Shown here: in pieces, positions 36,977 through 47,466 of the stretch
Numbering within the stretch: position 1 is the stretch's first letter
How the letters are laid out: every line of letters starts with the position of its first letter
Assembly: GCF_000420145.1 (NCBI RefSeq)
Contig: NZ_ATUJ01000006.1
Location: 1 to 64,000 of the forward strand
Direction of reading: 5' to 3'
DNA length: 64,000 nt
From: Paracoccus zeaxanthinifaciens ATCC 21588
GTDB lineage: Bacteria; Pseudomonadota; Alphaproteobacteria; Rhodobacterales; Rhodobacteraceae
Program-made: the position numbers and the translations under genes
Notes under the pieces: model-generated
Seen by the model: only the letters and a program-made list of their open reading frames with translations
What the model was told of the DNA's origin: nothing
Databases searched by the model: none

Positions 36977-37914
36977 TGCAGGGTTCCGGTATCCAGCGGG
37001 TCGGTGCCGCGCGCGGCCTCGACGGGGCTGTCGGGCAGCTGCGGACCGATGGGACCGGCCTGCCCGCCACGAACGACGGCGGCGCTGTCGGCCACGGCCT
37101 CGGCGGGGTGTGACCGCAGCACGCGCAGGAATTCCAGCCGCCCGTAATCGGCAGCCATCAGCAGGCGCATCCGCCCGTCGCTGCCCTGCGCCACCTGCCC
37201 GACCAGCAGGCCGGCGGGAAAGACCCCGCCATCCCCCGATGTCACGACCCGGTCGCCCGGCCGTACATTGTCCGAGCTTTCGACGAATTCCAGCAGCGGC
37301 AGCGCGGTGTTGTCACCCGTCAGCAGCGCGCGTTCGCCCGTCGGCTGCACGACGACCGGCAGCCTAGATGACGGGTCCGTCAGCAGCACCACCCGGCTGG
37401 TCGAGCGTCCGACCCCCGCGATCCGCCCGACAAGGCCAAGCCCGTCCATCACGGCCCACCCCTCGATCACGCCATCGCGCGATCCGACATTCAGCAGCAC
37501 CGACTGGCGGAAGGCCGACCCGCTGTCGACCATCACCATGCCCGTCACGCTGGTCAGGGCGGGGTCGATGCGGACATTGTTCAGCGCCAGCAGCTTCGAG
37601 TTTTCCTGCTCGAGCTGGACGGCGGCTTCCTTCCATGCGGACATGCGCTGCAATTCGCGGCGCAGTTCCTGGTTCTGCTGGTGCAGGCGCGCATAGCTCT
37701 GGAAGCCGGCCACCATCTCGCTGACGCGGGTGACGGGCACCAGCGCCCATTCCATGCGCGGCACGATGGCGTCGATCATCGCGACCCGCATGCGTTCCGC
37801 ACGCGGGCTGTCGATGCGCCAGAAAAGGAACAGCGCGGCCAGCAACAGCACCATCACCGCGATCAGGATGCGGCGAACGGGCGTTGCGAAATCAGGCCCC
37901 TTGGTCCGCGACAT
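36973..37914 (-). CDS. mreC: Rod-shape determining protein MreC
   Basis: A 313-residue bitopic protein. A short cytoplasmic tail is followed by the helix RILIAVMVLLLAALFLFW, a coiled coil (about residues 70-110; ARLHQQNQELRRELQRMSAW) and the periplasmic beta-barrel domain (VGSRDGVIEGWAVMDGLGLV, GRIAGVGRSTSRVVLLTDP, GDRVVTSGDGGVFPAGLLVG). The ATG at 37914 (MSRTKGPDF) was preferred to a longer frame. It lies 22 nt after mreB and overlaps mreD by 4 bp. Confidence 0.95.
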   Translation of the reverse strand: MSRTKGPDFATPVRRILIAVMVLLLAALFLFWRIDSPRAERMRVAMIDAIVPRMEWALVPVTRVSEMVAGFQSYARLHQQNQELRRELQRMSAWKEAAVQLEQENSKLLALNNVRIDPALTSVTGMVMVDSGSAFRQSVLLNVGSRDGVIEGWAVMDGLGLVGRIAGVGRSTSRVVLLTDPSSRLPVVVQPTGERALLTGDNTALPLLEFVESSDNVRPGDRVVTSGDGGVFPAGLLVGQVAQGSDGRMRLLMAADYGRLEFLRVLRSHPAEAVADSAAVVRGGQAGPIGPQLPDSPVEAARGTDPLDTGTLQ

Positions 37915-37936
37915 GGCGGGTCCCCCGGTTCCGGTA

Positions 37937-39175
<1,239 letters not shown>

Positions 39176-40732
39176 TCAGTGCGAGTACATGCTGATCTGC
39201 TTGCCGTCGCGGCCCGACTGGGCGCGGCGCATGATCAGGTGGTTCAGCGCCCCGACATAGGCCTTGGTGCTGGCAAGGATCGTGTCGGTATCGGCGGCCT
39301 GACCGTTCACGATGCGGCCGTCCTCCTCCATGCGGACGCTGACGGTTGCCTGCGCATCGGTGCCCTCGGTCACGGCATGGACCTGGTACAGCTTCAGCTG
39401 CGCGTCATGCGGGAAGATCTGGCGCACGGCGTTGAAGCAGGCATCGACCGGCCCGTCGCCCGTGGCGTGGACGGTCTTTTCCTCTCCGTCGACGATCATG
39501 GTCAGGTCGGCGGTCTGGCCGTCGCTGCCGCAGACGACGCGCAGATGCTTGACCTGCAGGTGGTCGTCGCCGGTATTGGCGGCGGCATCCTGGACCAGGG
39601 CCACGATATCCTCGTCGTAGACCTCCTTCTTGCGGTCGGCCAGGGCCTTGAACCGCACGAAGATGTCCTTGAGCTGGTTGTCACCGACCTCGTAGCCCAG
39701 ATCCTTCAGCTTGGCGCGCAGCGCGGCGCGGCCCGAATGCTTGCCCATGGCGATGTTGGTCTCGTTCAGACCGATATCGGCAGGGCGCATGATCTCGAAG
39801 GTCTCGACGTTCTTCAGCACGCCGTCCTGGTGGATGCCCGATTCGTGCAGGAAGGCGTTCTTGCCGACGATGGCCTTGTTGAACTGCACCGGGAAACCCG
39901 ACACGGCCGCCACGCGACGCGAGATGCCCATGATCTTGGTCGTGTCGATGCCCGTCTGGAACGGCATGATGTCGTTGCGGACCCGCATGGCCATCACGAC
40001 CTCTTCCAGGGCGGTGTTGCCCGCGCGTTCGCCCAGGCCGTTGATCGTGCATTCGATCTGGCGGGCGCCGGCCTCGACCGCGGCCAGGCTGTTGGCCGTC
40101 GCCATGCCCAGGTCGTTGTGGCAGTGGGTCGCGAAGATGATCCCGTCCGCGCCCGGCACACGCTCCAGCAGCATACGGATCAGGTCGGCGCTTTCGCGCG
40201 GGGCGGTATAGCCGACGGTATCGGGGATGTTGATCGTGCTGGCGCCGGCCTTGATCGCGATCTCCACCACGCGGCACAGGTAATCATGTTCGGTCCGGGT
40301 GGCGTCCATGGCCGACCACTGCACGTCGTCGCACAGGTTGCGGGCATGGGTCACGGTCTGCTCGATCCGCTCGGCCATCTGGTCCATGTCCAGGTTCGGG
40401 ATCGCGCGATGCAGCGGCGAGGTGCCGATGAAGGTGTGGATGCGCGGGCGGCGGGCGTGCTTCACGGCCTCCCAGCAGCGGTCGATATCGGGCAGCTGCG
40501 CGCGGGACAGGCCGCAGATGATGCTGTGGTCGCTGATCTTGGCGATCTCGGAGACGGCGGCGAAATCGCCCTCGGAGGCGATGGGGAAGCCCGCCTCGAT
40601 CACGTCCACGCCCATCTCGTTCAGCATCTGGGCGATTTCCAGCTTCTCGGCATGGGACATGGTCGCACCCGGCGACTGTTCGCCATCGCGAAGCGTCGTG
40701 TCGAAGATCATCACGCGGTTCTGGTCGGTCAT
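39176..40732 (-). CDS. leuA: 2-isopropylmalate synthase
   Basis: A 518-residue enzyme that condenses acetyl-CoA and 2-oxoisovalerate, the first committed step of leucine synthesis. The N-terminal TIM barrel has DTTLRDGEQSPGATM, ATHCHNDLGMATANSLAAVE (metal-binding His-x-His) and GLGERAGNTALEE. HESGIHQDG follows, and then the C-terminal LeuA dimer domain that binds leucine for feedback inhibition (YQVHAVTEGTDAQATVSVRM). A leucine-rich leader peptide with hairpins precedes it, so attenuation is likely. It is not next to mreB by operon logic; a gap of about 200 bp separates them. Confidence 0.96.
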   Translation of the reverse strand: MTDQNRVMIFDTTLRDGEQSPGATMSHAEKLEIAQMLNEMGVDVIEAGFPIASEGDFAAVSEIAKISDHSIICGLSRAQLPDIDRCWEAVKHARRPRIHTFIGTSPLHRAIPNLDMDQMAERIEQTVTHARNLCDDVQWSAMDATRTEHDYLCRVVEIAIKAGASTINIPDTVGYTAPRESADLIRMLLERVPGADGIIFATHCHNDLGMATANSLAAVEAGARQIECTINGLGERAGNTALEEVVMAMRVRNDIMPFQTGIDTTKIMGISRRVAAVSGFPVQFNKAIVGKNAFLHESGIHQDGVLKNVETFEIMRPADIGLNETNIAMGKHSGRAALRAKLKDLGYEVGDNQLKDIFVRFKALADRKKEVYDEDIVALVQDAAANTGDDHLQVKHLRVVCGSDGQTADLTMIVDGEEKTVHATGDGPVDACFNAVRQIFPHDAQLKLYQVHAVTEGTDAQATVSVRMEEDGRIVNGQAADTDTILASTKAYVGALNHLIMRRAQSGRDGKQISMYSH

Positions 40733-40750
40733 ATCGGCGTCTTTCTTACG

Positions 40751-40768
40751 GCCCCGTCCTTCGGGGTC
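40751..40768 (-). promoter_or_regulatory. Hairpin just upstream of leuA
   Basis: On the minus strand CCCCG-AAGGA-CGGGG forms a 5-bp GC hairpin about 20 nt before the leuA ATG. It could be the distal (attenuator) arm of the leader, though no U-run follows it. Confidence 0.35.
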
Positions 40769-40806
40769 AGGTCTGGTCTGTTCGGGTCACCCCGGGCACT
40801 GACCTT

Positions 40807-40837
40807 GCTGAGCGGTGGCCCGGGCAGCCCGCTCAGC
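40807..40837 (-). promoter_or_regulatory. Attenuator-type hairpin at the end of the leuA leader peptide
   Basis: A perfect 9-bp stem GCTGAGCGG / CCGCTCAGC (40837-40829 and 40815-40807) encloses the leader peptide's TGA stop in its 5' arm. A ribosome stalled on the leucine codons just before it, or released at the stop, would change whether it can form. Confidence 0.6.
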
Positions 40838-40922
40838 GCAGCGTAAGAAGCAGCAGACCGCGGAGGTTCACGGCCGGACGGACGCCGCGTGCGGCGTTCC
40901 TGGCAGAGGCGATGTGGCGCAT
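40833..40922 (-). CDS. leuA leader peptide (leucine-rich)
   Basis: A 29-codon open frame upstream of leuA ending VNLRGLLLLTLR then TGA. It has four consecutive leucine codons and six in the last eleven codons. Two further in-frame ATGs at 40931 and 40952 could extend it to 32 or 39 residues; the outermost has GGGA upstream. The stop lies in the arm of a stable hairpin. This is the layout of ribosome-mediated attenuation, known for leuA in alphaproteobacteria. It fills most of the 384-bp gap between leuA and uspA; the rest should hold the divergent promoters. Confidence 0.75.
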   Translation of the reverse strand: MRHIASARNAARGVRPAVNLRGLLLLTLR

Positions 40923-41116
40923 CCGTGTCATGGGCGCGACTATGCCGCCCATGTCCCGGTTTGAAAAGCCGAAAAATCCCCCGATCCGGCAGCGGCGGGG
41001 TTTCGCGGGGCGGCGATTGTTATCATCGAAACGTCACATTTTGTCTGGATACAATCCCTGCCCTCACGTTATCCTGAACGCACCAACAAGAACGATAACC
41101 AACAGATGAGGGAACA

Positions 41117-41551
41117 ATGTCACGCAAGATCGTCGTCGGTTTTGACGGCAGCGACGCGTCGCGGCGTGCGCTGGACTTCGCAATAACGCGGGCGCAGGCA
41201 CAGGGCGACAGCATCGTCATCGCCCATGTGCTGGAATGGTCGCCCTACAGCTTCCTCTCGCCGACCGAGCTGGAGGAACGCCACCGTCGCCGCAAGGAGG
41301 AACTGCAGCGCGCCGAGACCGCGATCCTCGCCCCCGAGCTGAAGCGCGTGCAGGCCGCGGGCGTCCCCGTCGCGACGGCCATGCGCTATGGCCACATCGC
41401 CGAGACGCTGTGCCGGATCGCCAATGACGAGGGCGCGGCGCTGATCTTCATCGGTCGCATGGGCGAATCGGGCATCGCCGCACGGCTGTTCGGTTCGGTC
41501 GCGGCAACGCTGGCACAGGTTTCGCCCGTGCCGGTGACCATCGTGCCCTGA
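41117..41551 (+). CDS. Universal stress protein (UspA family)
   Basis: A 144-residue single-domain Usp. The N-terminal [20 protein letters not shown] carries the nucleotide-binding Asp, and the C-terminal [20 protein letters not shown] is the ATP-binding signature G-x2-G-x9-GS. The C-terminus ends SPVPVTIVP as usual. The ATG follows GAGGGAA. It lies 25 nt upstream of the AGCS symporter gene and is probably cotranscribed with it. Pairing of a Usp with a transporter often reflects energy-dependent regulation (inferred). Confidence 0.92.
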   Translation: MSRKIVVGFDGSDASRRALDFAITRAQAQGDSIVIAHVLEWSPYSFLSPTELEERHRRRKEELQRAETAILAPELKRVQAAGVPVATAMRYGHIAETLCRIANDEGAALIFIGRMGESGIAARLFGSVAATLAQVSPVPVTIVP

Positions 41552-41576
41552 GCGGCGTGGTGAAGGAATAACAGGG

Positions 41577-43133
41577 ATGAAAACAACAATGACACCATTC
41601 ACCAAGACCCTGGCCATGGCGGGCCTTCTGGGCGCATCCGGCGCGATGCCCGCAGCCGCGCAGGGCATCGACGAGACGGTGAACCAGATCTTCGCCAGCT
41701 CGACCGGGTGGTTCGTGAACCTGATCTTCAGCAGCTTCCCCGGCACCAACGTGCCCTGGATCGTGTGCTGGCTGGTGATCGCGGCGACCATCTTCACCAT
41801 CTATTTCGGCCTGATCCAGATCCGCGCCTTCGGCCATGCCCTTGCGCTGGTGCGCGGCAGCTACAGCGACCCGAACGACGCGGGCGAGGTCAGCCACTTC
41901 CAGGCGCTGACCACCGCCCTGTCGGGCACGGTGGGCCTGGGCAACATCGCGGGCGTCGCGGTGGCCATCGGCATCGGCGGTCCGGGCGCGACCTTCTGGA
42001 TGATCCTCGCGGGTCTTCTGGGGATGGCGACCAAGTTCACCGAATGCACCCTGGGCGTCAAATACCGCAACGAGTTCGCGGACGGCCACGTCTCGGGCGG
42101 TCCGATGTACTACATGACCAAGGGCTTTGCCGAACGCGGCCTGCCGGGCGGCAAGATCCTTGCGATCCTGTTTGCGATCTTCTGCATCCTGGGCAGCTTC
42201 GGCGGCGGGAACATGTTCCAGTCGAACCAGGCGCATGCGCAGCTGATCAACGTGGTCGGCGACTATCCGGGCTGGATCACGGGCGTCGTCATGGCGGTCA
42301 TCGTGTTCCTGGTCATCGTGGGCGGCCTGAAGTCCATCGCCAGCGTGACCGAGAAGGTCGTGCCCTTCATGGCCGTCATCTATGTCGGCACGGCGCTGAT
42401 CATCATCGCCATGAACTATGACATGATCGGCACGGCATTCGGCCAGATCTTCCGCGGCGCCTTCACCTGGGACGGCGCGGTCGGCGGTGCGATCGGCGCG
42501 CTGATCCAGGGCTTCCGCCGCGCGGCCTTCTCGAACGAGGCGGGCGTCGGTTCGGCCGCCATCGCCCACAGCGCGGTGCGCACGAAGGAACCCGTGACCG
42601 AGGGCATCGTCTCGCTTCTGGAGCCCTTCATCGACACCGTGGTCATCTGCACCATGACGGCACTGGTCATCATCATCACCGGCCAGCTGATCACCGACCC
42701 CGAAACCGGCATGTTCGTCCTGAACGAGGCCGGCACCGCGATCGCCACCGAATCGGGCAACAGCGGCGTGGCGCTGACCTCGGCGGCCTTCAGCCAGACC
42801 TTCGGCTGGTTCCGCTACATCCTGGCCGTGGCGGTGGTCCTGTTCGCCTTCTCGACCATGATCTCCTGGAGCTATTACGGCCTCAAGGCCTGGACCTTCC
42901 TCTTCGGCGAGGGCCAGACCAAGGAGCTGATCTTCAAGGTCATCTTCTGCTGCTTCGTCGTCATCGGCGCGGCTGCCAACCTGGGTCCGGTCATCGACTT
43001 CTCGGACGCCGCGATCTTCGCGATGGCCGTGGTCAACATCATCGCGCTCTATGCACTGATGCCGATCGTGAAGTCCGAGATGAACAGCTATCTCTCGCGT
43101 CTGCGCAGCGGGGCGATCCGCAAGTTCGACTGA
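41577..43133 (+). CDS. Alanine/glycine:cation symporter (AGCS family)
   Basis: A 518-residue sodium-coupled amino-acid symporter with about eleven helices. An unusual N-terminal signal-like segment ([19 protein letters not shown]) precedes the transport core. AGCS motifs are [20 protein letters not shown] (the family signature around helix 3), [28 protein letters not shown] and [20 protein letters not shown]. The start ATG at 41577 follows CAGGG. It lies directly downstream of the Usp gene, with a strong terminator behind it. Confidence 0.93.
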   Translation: MKTTMTPFTKTLAMAGLLGASGAMPAAAQGIDETVNQIFASSTGWFVNLIFSSFPGTNVPWIVCWLVIAATIFTIYFGLIQIRAFGHALALVRGSYSDPNDAGEVSHFQALTTALSGTVGLGNIAGVAVAIGIGGPGATFWMILAGLLGMATKFTECTLGVKYRNEFADGHVSGGPMYYMTKGFAERGLPGGKILAILFAIFCILGSFGGGNMFQSNQAHAQLINVVGDYPGWITGVVMAVIVFLVIVGGLKSIASVTEKVVPFMAVIYVGTALIIIAMNYDMIGTAFGQIFRGAFTWDGAVGGAIGALIQGFRRAAFSNEAGVGSAAIAHSAVRTKEPVTEGIVSLLEPFIDTVVICTMTALVIIITGQLITDPETGMFVLNEAGTAIATESGNSGVALTSAAFSQTFGWFRYILAVAVVLFAFSTMISWSYYGLKAWTFLFGEGQTKELIFKVIFCCFVVIGAAANLGPVIDFSDAAIFAMAVVNIIALYALMPIVKSEMNSYLSRLRSGAIRKFD

Positions 43134-43156
43134 CGCTTGCGTCACGAAGCTGAACG

Positions 43157-43188
43157 GGCGGGCATCCAAGCGGATGCCCGCCTTTTTT
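43157..43188 (+). terminator. Intrinsic terminator of the usp-AGCS operon
   Basis: A perfect 11-bp stem GGCGGGCATCC / GGATGCCCGCC (43157-43167, 43172-43182) with loop AAGC and T6. Confidence 0.92.
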
Positions 43189-43268
43189 CGTGCATCGCGG
43201 ATGGCTGTTAGCGCCCAACTGTGCCAAGAGGCGCCACCCGTCGGGGACCGCCAAGGAGGACCAGGGCC

Positions 43269-44543
43269 ATGAGCCAGCCGCGTTTCGTGCATCCGGGCAT
43301 GCGTATGCCCTTCATTCTGCTGACGACCTGCTTTGCCGCATGGGGCATCGCCGCGAACATGACCGACCCGCTGGTGCAGGTCTTCTCGCGAATCTTCTCG
43401 ATGTCCACGCTTCAGGCGTCCTTCGTGCAGTTCGCCTACTACGGGGCGTATTTCCTGCTGGCACTGCCCGCCGCCTTCATCAACCGCCGCTTCTCGTACA
43501 AGACCGGCGTGCTGACGGGCCTGGGCTGCGCGATCGCGGGGGCGTTCATGTTCTATCCGGCGGCGCAGGCGATGACCTTCGGCTTCTTCCTGGCCGCGCT
43601 GTTCCTGCTGGCGGGTGGCCTGTCGATCCTTGAAACCTCGGCCAATCCCTTCGTCATCGCGATGGGCCCGGAAGGCAACGCCACGCGCCGCCTGAACCTG
43701 GCGCAGGCATTCAACCCCGTCGGCACGAATATCGGCGTGTTCCTTGCGGCCACGCTGATCCTGCCGCAGCTGAACCCCGCCACCGATGCCGAACGCGCGC
43801 AGATGACCCCCGAGGCCCTGCGCACGATCCAGCAGGCCGAACTGTCTGCGGTCATGACCCCCTATGTCGGCTTCGCCTTCGTGCTGCTGGCGATCTGGGT
43901 GCTGATGGCCATGATGCGCATGCCCGCCGAACGCGAGGCCGTGGCCTCGAGCGCGGCCGACGTCCAGGTCGGCGGCACGCTGAAGCGGCTGATGGGCAAC
44001 CGCCATTACGTCTTCGGGGTGCTGGCGCAGTTCTTCAACGTCGCGGCGCAGACCTGCGCCTGGACCTTCACGATCCAGTACGTGATCGGCACCGTTGGCG
44101 GGACCGAGGCGCAGGCCGGCTGGTACCTTCAGGCCAGCCTGATCGTGTTCCTCATCTCGCGATTCGTCATGGTGGGCATCATGGGGGTAATCCGTCCGGC
44201 GCTGCTGCTGACGGTGATGGCGCTGGCGGGAACCGCGCTGTGCTTCTTCGCGGCCTCCGATCCCGGCCTGATCGGGGTCTGGGCGGTCGTCATGCTGTCG
44301 GCATGCCTGTCGCTGATGTTCCCGACCATCTACGGCATCGCGCTGCATGGGCTGGGCGACGACACCAAGTTCGGCGCGGCGGGGCTGGTCATGGCGATCC
44401 TGGGCGGGGCTCTGATGCCGCTGATCCAAGGCGCGACGCTGGATGCCTATGGCGCGGCCGTCAGCTATGTCGTGCCGGGGCTGTGCTTCCTCGTGGTGGC
44501 GGGCTTCGGCCTGTTCGACCTGCGTCATCCCGCGCGGGGCTGA
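43269..44543 (+). CDS. MFS transporter, FucP-like sugar:H+ symporter family
   Basis: A 424-residue major facilitator of the fucose/glucose-galactose (FHS) subfamily. The N-terminal TTCFAAWGIAANMTDPLVQV and QASFVQFAYYGAYFLLALPA match FucP relatives, as does GLSILETSANPFVIAMGPEG followed by NLAQAFNPVGTNIG. About twelve helices are seen. The ATG at 43269 follows AAGGAGG at 9 nt; the longer frame upstream is unsupported. No sugar catabolic genes are adjacent, so the substrate is open: a hexose or deoxyhexose is the family expectation. Confidence 0.9.
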   Translation: MSQPRFVHPGMRMPFILLTTCFAAWGIAANMTDPLVQVFSRIFSMSTLQASFVQFAYYGAYFLLALPAAFINRRFSYKTGVLTGLGCAIAGAFMFYPAAQAMTFGFFLAALFLLAGGLSILETSANPFVIAMGPEGNATRRLNLAQAFNPVGTNIGVFLAATLILPQLNPATDAERAQMTPEALRTIQQAELSAVMTPYVGFAFVLLAIWVLMAMMRMPAEREAVASSAADVQVGGTLKRLMGNRHYVFGVLAQFFNVAAQTCAWTFTIQYVIGTVGGTEAQAGWYLQASLIVFLISRFVMVGIMGVIRPALLLTVMALAGTALCFFAASDPGLIGVWAVVMLSACLSLMFPTIYGIALHGLGDDTKFGAAGLVMAILGGALMPLIQGATLDAYGAAVSYVVPGLCFLVVAGFGLFDLRHPARG

Positions 44544-44614
44544 CGCCGATCTTCCGGTTCGCCATGTGCCTGCCGCAATGCGGCATTGCGGCGAACCGGG
44601 CTTGTCCAATTCCG

Positions 44615-44628
44615 TGTTTGCGCAAACA
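44615..44628. promoter_or_regulatory. Perfect 14-bp palindrome upstream of a small gene
   Basis: TGTTTGCGCAAACA is a perfect palindrome 31 nt before the ATG of the 62-residue gene at 44660. The placement suits an operator overlapping a promoter. The cognate regulator is unknown; TTTGC/GCAAA arms recall sites of RamB/ScfR-type regulators but the spacing differs. Confidence 0.5.
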
Positions 44629-44659
44629 TAGGGCATGTGAACGACAGAAGGATCGCAAC

Positions 44660-44848
44660 ATGCTTGGACATTTCGGGATCTATGGCACGGAAGAAGGCCG
44701 CCGCATGATGAAGGGCACCGCCCGCCCGACCGAGGGGCTGTTCATGCTGCCCCACCAGATCGCCGCGTTGAACGCGCGCCATGCGCGGGGCCGTCGCCCG
44801 ATGGGCTGGCTGCGGATGCTGCGCCGCGTGGCCGGCCTGCCCGCCTGA
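44660..44848 (+). CDS. Small basic hypothetical protein, 62 residues
   Basis: An unrecognised 62-residue protein (MLGHFGIYGTEEGRRMMKGT at the start). It is rich in Arg (RHARGRRPMGWLRMLRRVAG near the end) and has no membrane helix. The ATG has AAGGA at about 7 nt. A perfect 14-bp palindrome and its own gap separate it from the MFS gene, which supports a real transcription unit. It is convergent with pcs with only 16 bp between stops. The frame is also open upstream through the MFS gene, so length alone is not evidence. Confidence 0.5.
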   Translation: MLGHFGIYGTEEGRRMMKGTARPTEGLFMLPHQIAALNARHARGRRPMGWLRMLRRVAGLPA

Positions 44849-44864
44849 GACCTTCGCGGGGCCG

Positions 44865-45557
44865 TCAGCGACGGGCGGGGATCAGCTGCTGCGCGGCGCC
44901 CGCCACCAGCAGCCAGGCCGAGGTGATCACCAGGCCCCAGATCGCCCAGCTGGAGGGGTGGAAATCCACCCAGGCCGCACGCGCCGCGAAGGCGACCCAC
45001 AGGACCGCCATCGGCAATGAAATGGCGCGCCAGCGCTCGGTCCGAACGGGGTGGATGAACTTGATGTTGGTGAACATCGCGACCGTCAGCGCGATGACGA
45101 TCGCCAGGATGACGACCCAGTGCGGCCTGACGGCGAACAGCACCAGCACCACCATGTTCCAACAGCCCGGAAAGCCCGCGAAGCTGTTGTCCAGCGTCTT
45201 CATCCGGCTGTCGGCGAAATACACGACGCTGCCATAGACGATGGCGATCATCGCCAGCCAGCCCGTCCAGCCCGACAGCAGGCCCGACTGGAACAGCGCG
45301 AAGGCCGGGATGAACACATAGGTCAGATAGTCGATGATCAGATCCATCAGCACGCCGTCATAGGCGGCGAAGTTGCGCTTGACGTCGTAGCGGCGCGCAA
45401 GCGGACCGTCGATCCCGTCGACGACGAAGGCGAAGACCAGCCACAGGAACATCAGCGCCCATTCGCCGTTCGCGGCCGCCAGCATCGCCAGCATGGACAG
45501 GACCGCCCCGGTGGCGGTCAGAAGATGGACGGCAAGTGCTTTGTGACGGATCTGCAT
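44865..45557 (-). CDS. pcs: Phosphatidylcholine synthase
   Basis: A 230-residue CDP-alcohol phosphotransferase with about eight helices that condenses CDP-diacylglycerol with choline. The Pcs-type active-site motif is DGIDGPLARRYDVKRNFAAY followed by DGVLMDLIIDYLTYVFIP, matching the D-G-x2-A-R-x8-G-x3-D-x3-D pattern with small changes. This Pcs route to phosphatidylcholine is characteristic of alphaproteobacteria that interact with hosts or take up choline. It lies 40 nt downstream of the SseB-like gene on the same strand. Confidence 0.95.
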   Translation of the reverse strand: MQIRHKALAVHLLTATGAVLSMLAMLAAANGEWALMFLWLVFAFVVDGIDGPLARRYDVKRNFAAYDGVLMDLIIDYLTYVFIPAFALFQSGLLSGWTGWLAMIAIVYGSVVYFADSRMKTLDNSFAGFPGCWNMVVLVLFAVRPHWVVILAIVIALTVAMFTNIKFIHPVRTERWRAISLPMAVLWVAFAARAAWVDFHPSSWAIWGLVITSAWLLVAGAAQQLIPARR

Positions 45558-45597
45558 CGCGATGTTGTCGCAGCTTGCGGCTGGCTGCGCAACCGGA

Positions 45598-46338
45598 TCA
45601 GCGCAGGATAGGCGGGCCTTTCGGCTTCGGCGGCTCGGGCTGTTCGGGCAGGCTCAGATCGAAGCGCAGCGCCGAGACGGGAACATCCGCATCCGAGAAG
45701 CTGATATCGACCCCGCCCGGCTGTTCGGGCAGGAAGGCCAGCGTCTCGGACAGGGCCTTGGCGATGGCGGGCTGGCGGTCGTCGGGGGCGCCCGCGATCA
45801 GCAGCAGGTGCGAGGCCGGACCGTCGGCCTCTCCTCCGACGCCGACCAGCGCGGCGCCCGCGATCAGGCCGCGCATGTCGGCCAGCCGTTCGGACAGCGG
45901 CTGGACCAGCGCCTTGACGGTGACGGGCGCGGGCGCGGTCAGGCGCAGCCGCGCCTCGTCCGCGGTCGGCGCGGAGGACAGCGCCCCGGCCAGCCAGTCC
46001 AGCAGACCCGCATCCAGCAGCATCTCGGACGGGTGGCCCGGATTGACCAGCAGCCCGGTGCCCTGCCGGCGCAGAAGATCCGCCAGCACCCGCCCCGGCA
46101 GCGCGGCATAGGCGACCGGTCCGCCCATGAAGCCCGCCAGCCGATCCTCGGCATCGCAGGCCAGCGCCACGGGGGTCTCGTCCAGCGGAAAGGTCCGCAG
46201 CTCGATCTCGTCGCCCTCGGGGTCGCGGGTCAGGGCCACGAACAGCTCGGTATCCGCCAGCCGCGACAGCATCCTGGCGCGCAGCGCCGAGGGCGCATCG
46301 TGGAACGACACGGTTGCAAGATCATCGAGCGCGGTCAT
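45598..46338 (-). CDS. SseB family protein
   Basis: A 246-residue protein of the SseB family. The conserved N-terminal domain spans about residues 20-130 (LADTELFVALTRDPEGDEIE, LRTFPLDETPVALACDAEDR, LLRRQGTGLLVNPGHPSEML). A less conserved C-terminal part ends in a Pro-rich tail (LPEQPEPPKPKGPPILR). SseB in E. coli was linked to rhodanese-associated serine sensitivity, but the biochemical role is unclear. It precedes pcs by 40 nt. Confidence 0.82.
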   Translation of the reverse strand: MTALDDLATVSFHDAPSALRARMLSRLADTELFVALTRDPEGDEIELRTFPLDETPVALACDAEDRLAGFMGGPVAYAALPGRVLADLLRRQGTGLLVNPGHPSEMLLDAGLLDWLAGALSSAPTADEARLRLTAPAPVTVKALVQPLSERLADMRGLIAGAALVGVGGEADGPASHLLLIAGAPDDRQPAIAKALSETLAFLPEQPGGVDISFSDADVPVSALRFDLSLPEQPEPPKPKGPPILR

Positions 46339-46440
46339 GGGCCCCTCACCTTCCTTTTATCGCCCTGCCCTAGTCCCTGCGGCCCTTGCAGGGCAAGCCG
46401 CGATTGCAACCCGGTGCGGAATGGTCGCAATATCCGCGCC

Positions 46441-47466
46441 ATGAATCGACGCAGCCTGATCCTCGGCGCCGCTGCGGCGTCATGCCTTGCCGCCCCGCGC
46501 ATCGCGCATGCCGGGCTGGGCGACATCCTTGTCGATGCGCGCAGGCTGGACCGCCTGCGGGCCGTCGCCGTCTGGTGCGAGGACGGCACTGGCGGCAAGG
46601 AGGTCGCGGCCCAGGGCTATGGCGCGTTCACCCCGGACGATCCGACGAACATCAAGTCGGCTTCGAAATCGGTCATCTCGGCGCTGGCGGGCATCGCCAT
46701 TGGCAAGGGCCTGCTGGAGGGGCCGGACCAGCGCATCGCGCCGCTGCTGCGCCGCGACCTGCCCGCCGACCCCGATCCGCGCCTGCAGGAGATCACCCTG
46801 GGCCAGCTTCTGTCGATGCAGGCGGGGCTGGAACGGCAATCGGGGCCGAATTACGGCCGGTGGGTCGCCAGCGACAACTGGGTCCGCGCCGCGCTGGCCG
46901 CACCCTTCGTGCAGGATCCCGGTCAGCGGATGCAGTATTCCACGGCCTCGACCCATCTGGTCGCGGCGATCCTGACGCGCATCACGGAACGCCCGCTGCT
47001 GGAAACCGCGCGCGACTGGCTGGGACAGATCCCCGGCTTCCGGATCACCGGATGGGACCGCGATCCACAGGGCATCTACCTGGGCGGCAACCAGATGGCG
47101 ATGAGCACGCGGTCGTTGCTGGCCTTCGGCGCGGCCTATGCCCGTCACGGCATGGCAGGCGGCAGGCAGGTGATTCCCGAAACCTGGATCGAGGACAGCT
47201 GGCGCAGGCGGACCCGGTCGGTCTTCAGCGGCCAGGGATACGGCTATGGCTGGTTCATCGGCTCGATGGCCGGACGGCCCGTGCGGTTCGGCTGGGGATA
47301 TGGCGGGCAGATGATCTATGTCCTGCCGCGGATGGGCGACAGGGCCGCGATGGCCATCGCCATCACCTCGGACCCCGACAGCCCTTCGGCACGGACCGGG
47401 TACCGCGACGACCTGCACGCGCTTGCGCGCGAGTTGGTCGCCTCGGCCGACGGCATCACTCGATGA
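46441..47466 (+). CDS. Serine hydrolase, beta-lactamase family (class C-like)
   Basis: A 341-residue exported penicillin-binding-like serine hydrolase. The Tat/Sec-type signal is MNRRSLILGAAAASCLAAP (twin Arg at residues 3-4). The SxxK nucleophile motif is SASK in NIKSASKSVISALAG, the second motif is the YST variant in MQYSTASTHLV, and GWGYGGQ lies in the third-motif region. The physiological substrate is unknown; esterase or D-alanyl peptidase activity is common in this family. Its 3' end overlaps the convergent bamE-like gene by 11 bp. Confidence 0.88.
   Translation: MNRRSLILGAAAASCLAAPRIAHAGLGDILVDARRLDRLRAVAVWCEDGTGGKEVAAQGYGAFTPDDPTNIKSASKSVISALAGIAIGKGLLEGPDQRIAPLLRRDLPADPDPRLQEITLGQLLSMQAGLERQSGPNYGRWVASDNWVRAALAAPFVQDPGQRMQYSTASTHLVAAILTRITERPLLETARDWLGQIPGFRITGWDRDPQGIYLGGNQMAMSTRSLLAFGAAYARHGMAGGRQVIPETWIEDSWRRRTRSVFSGQGYGYGWFIGSMAGRPVRFGWGYGGQMIYVLPRMGDRAAMAIAITSDPDSPSARTGYRDDLHALARELVASADGITR

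Noticed and set aside
41448..44636. Open frame of 1062 codons antisense to the AGCS and FucP-like genes
   Set aside because: Low-complexity His/Asp/Arg-rich product, no start context, and both real genes have ribosome-binding sites and family motifs.
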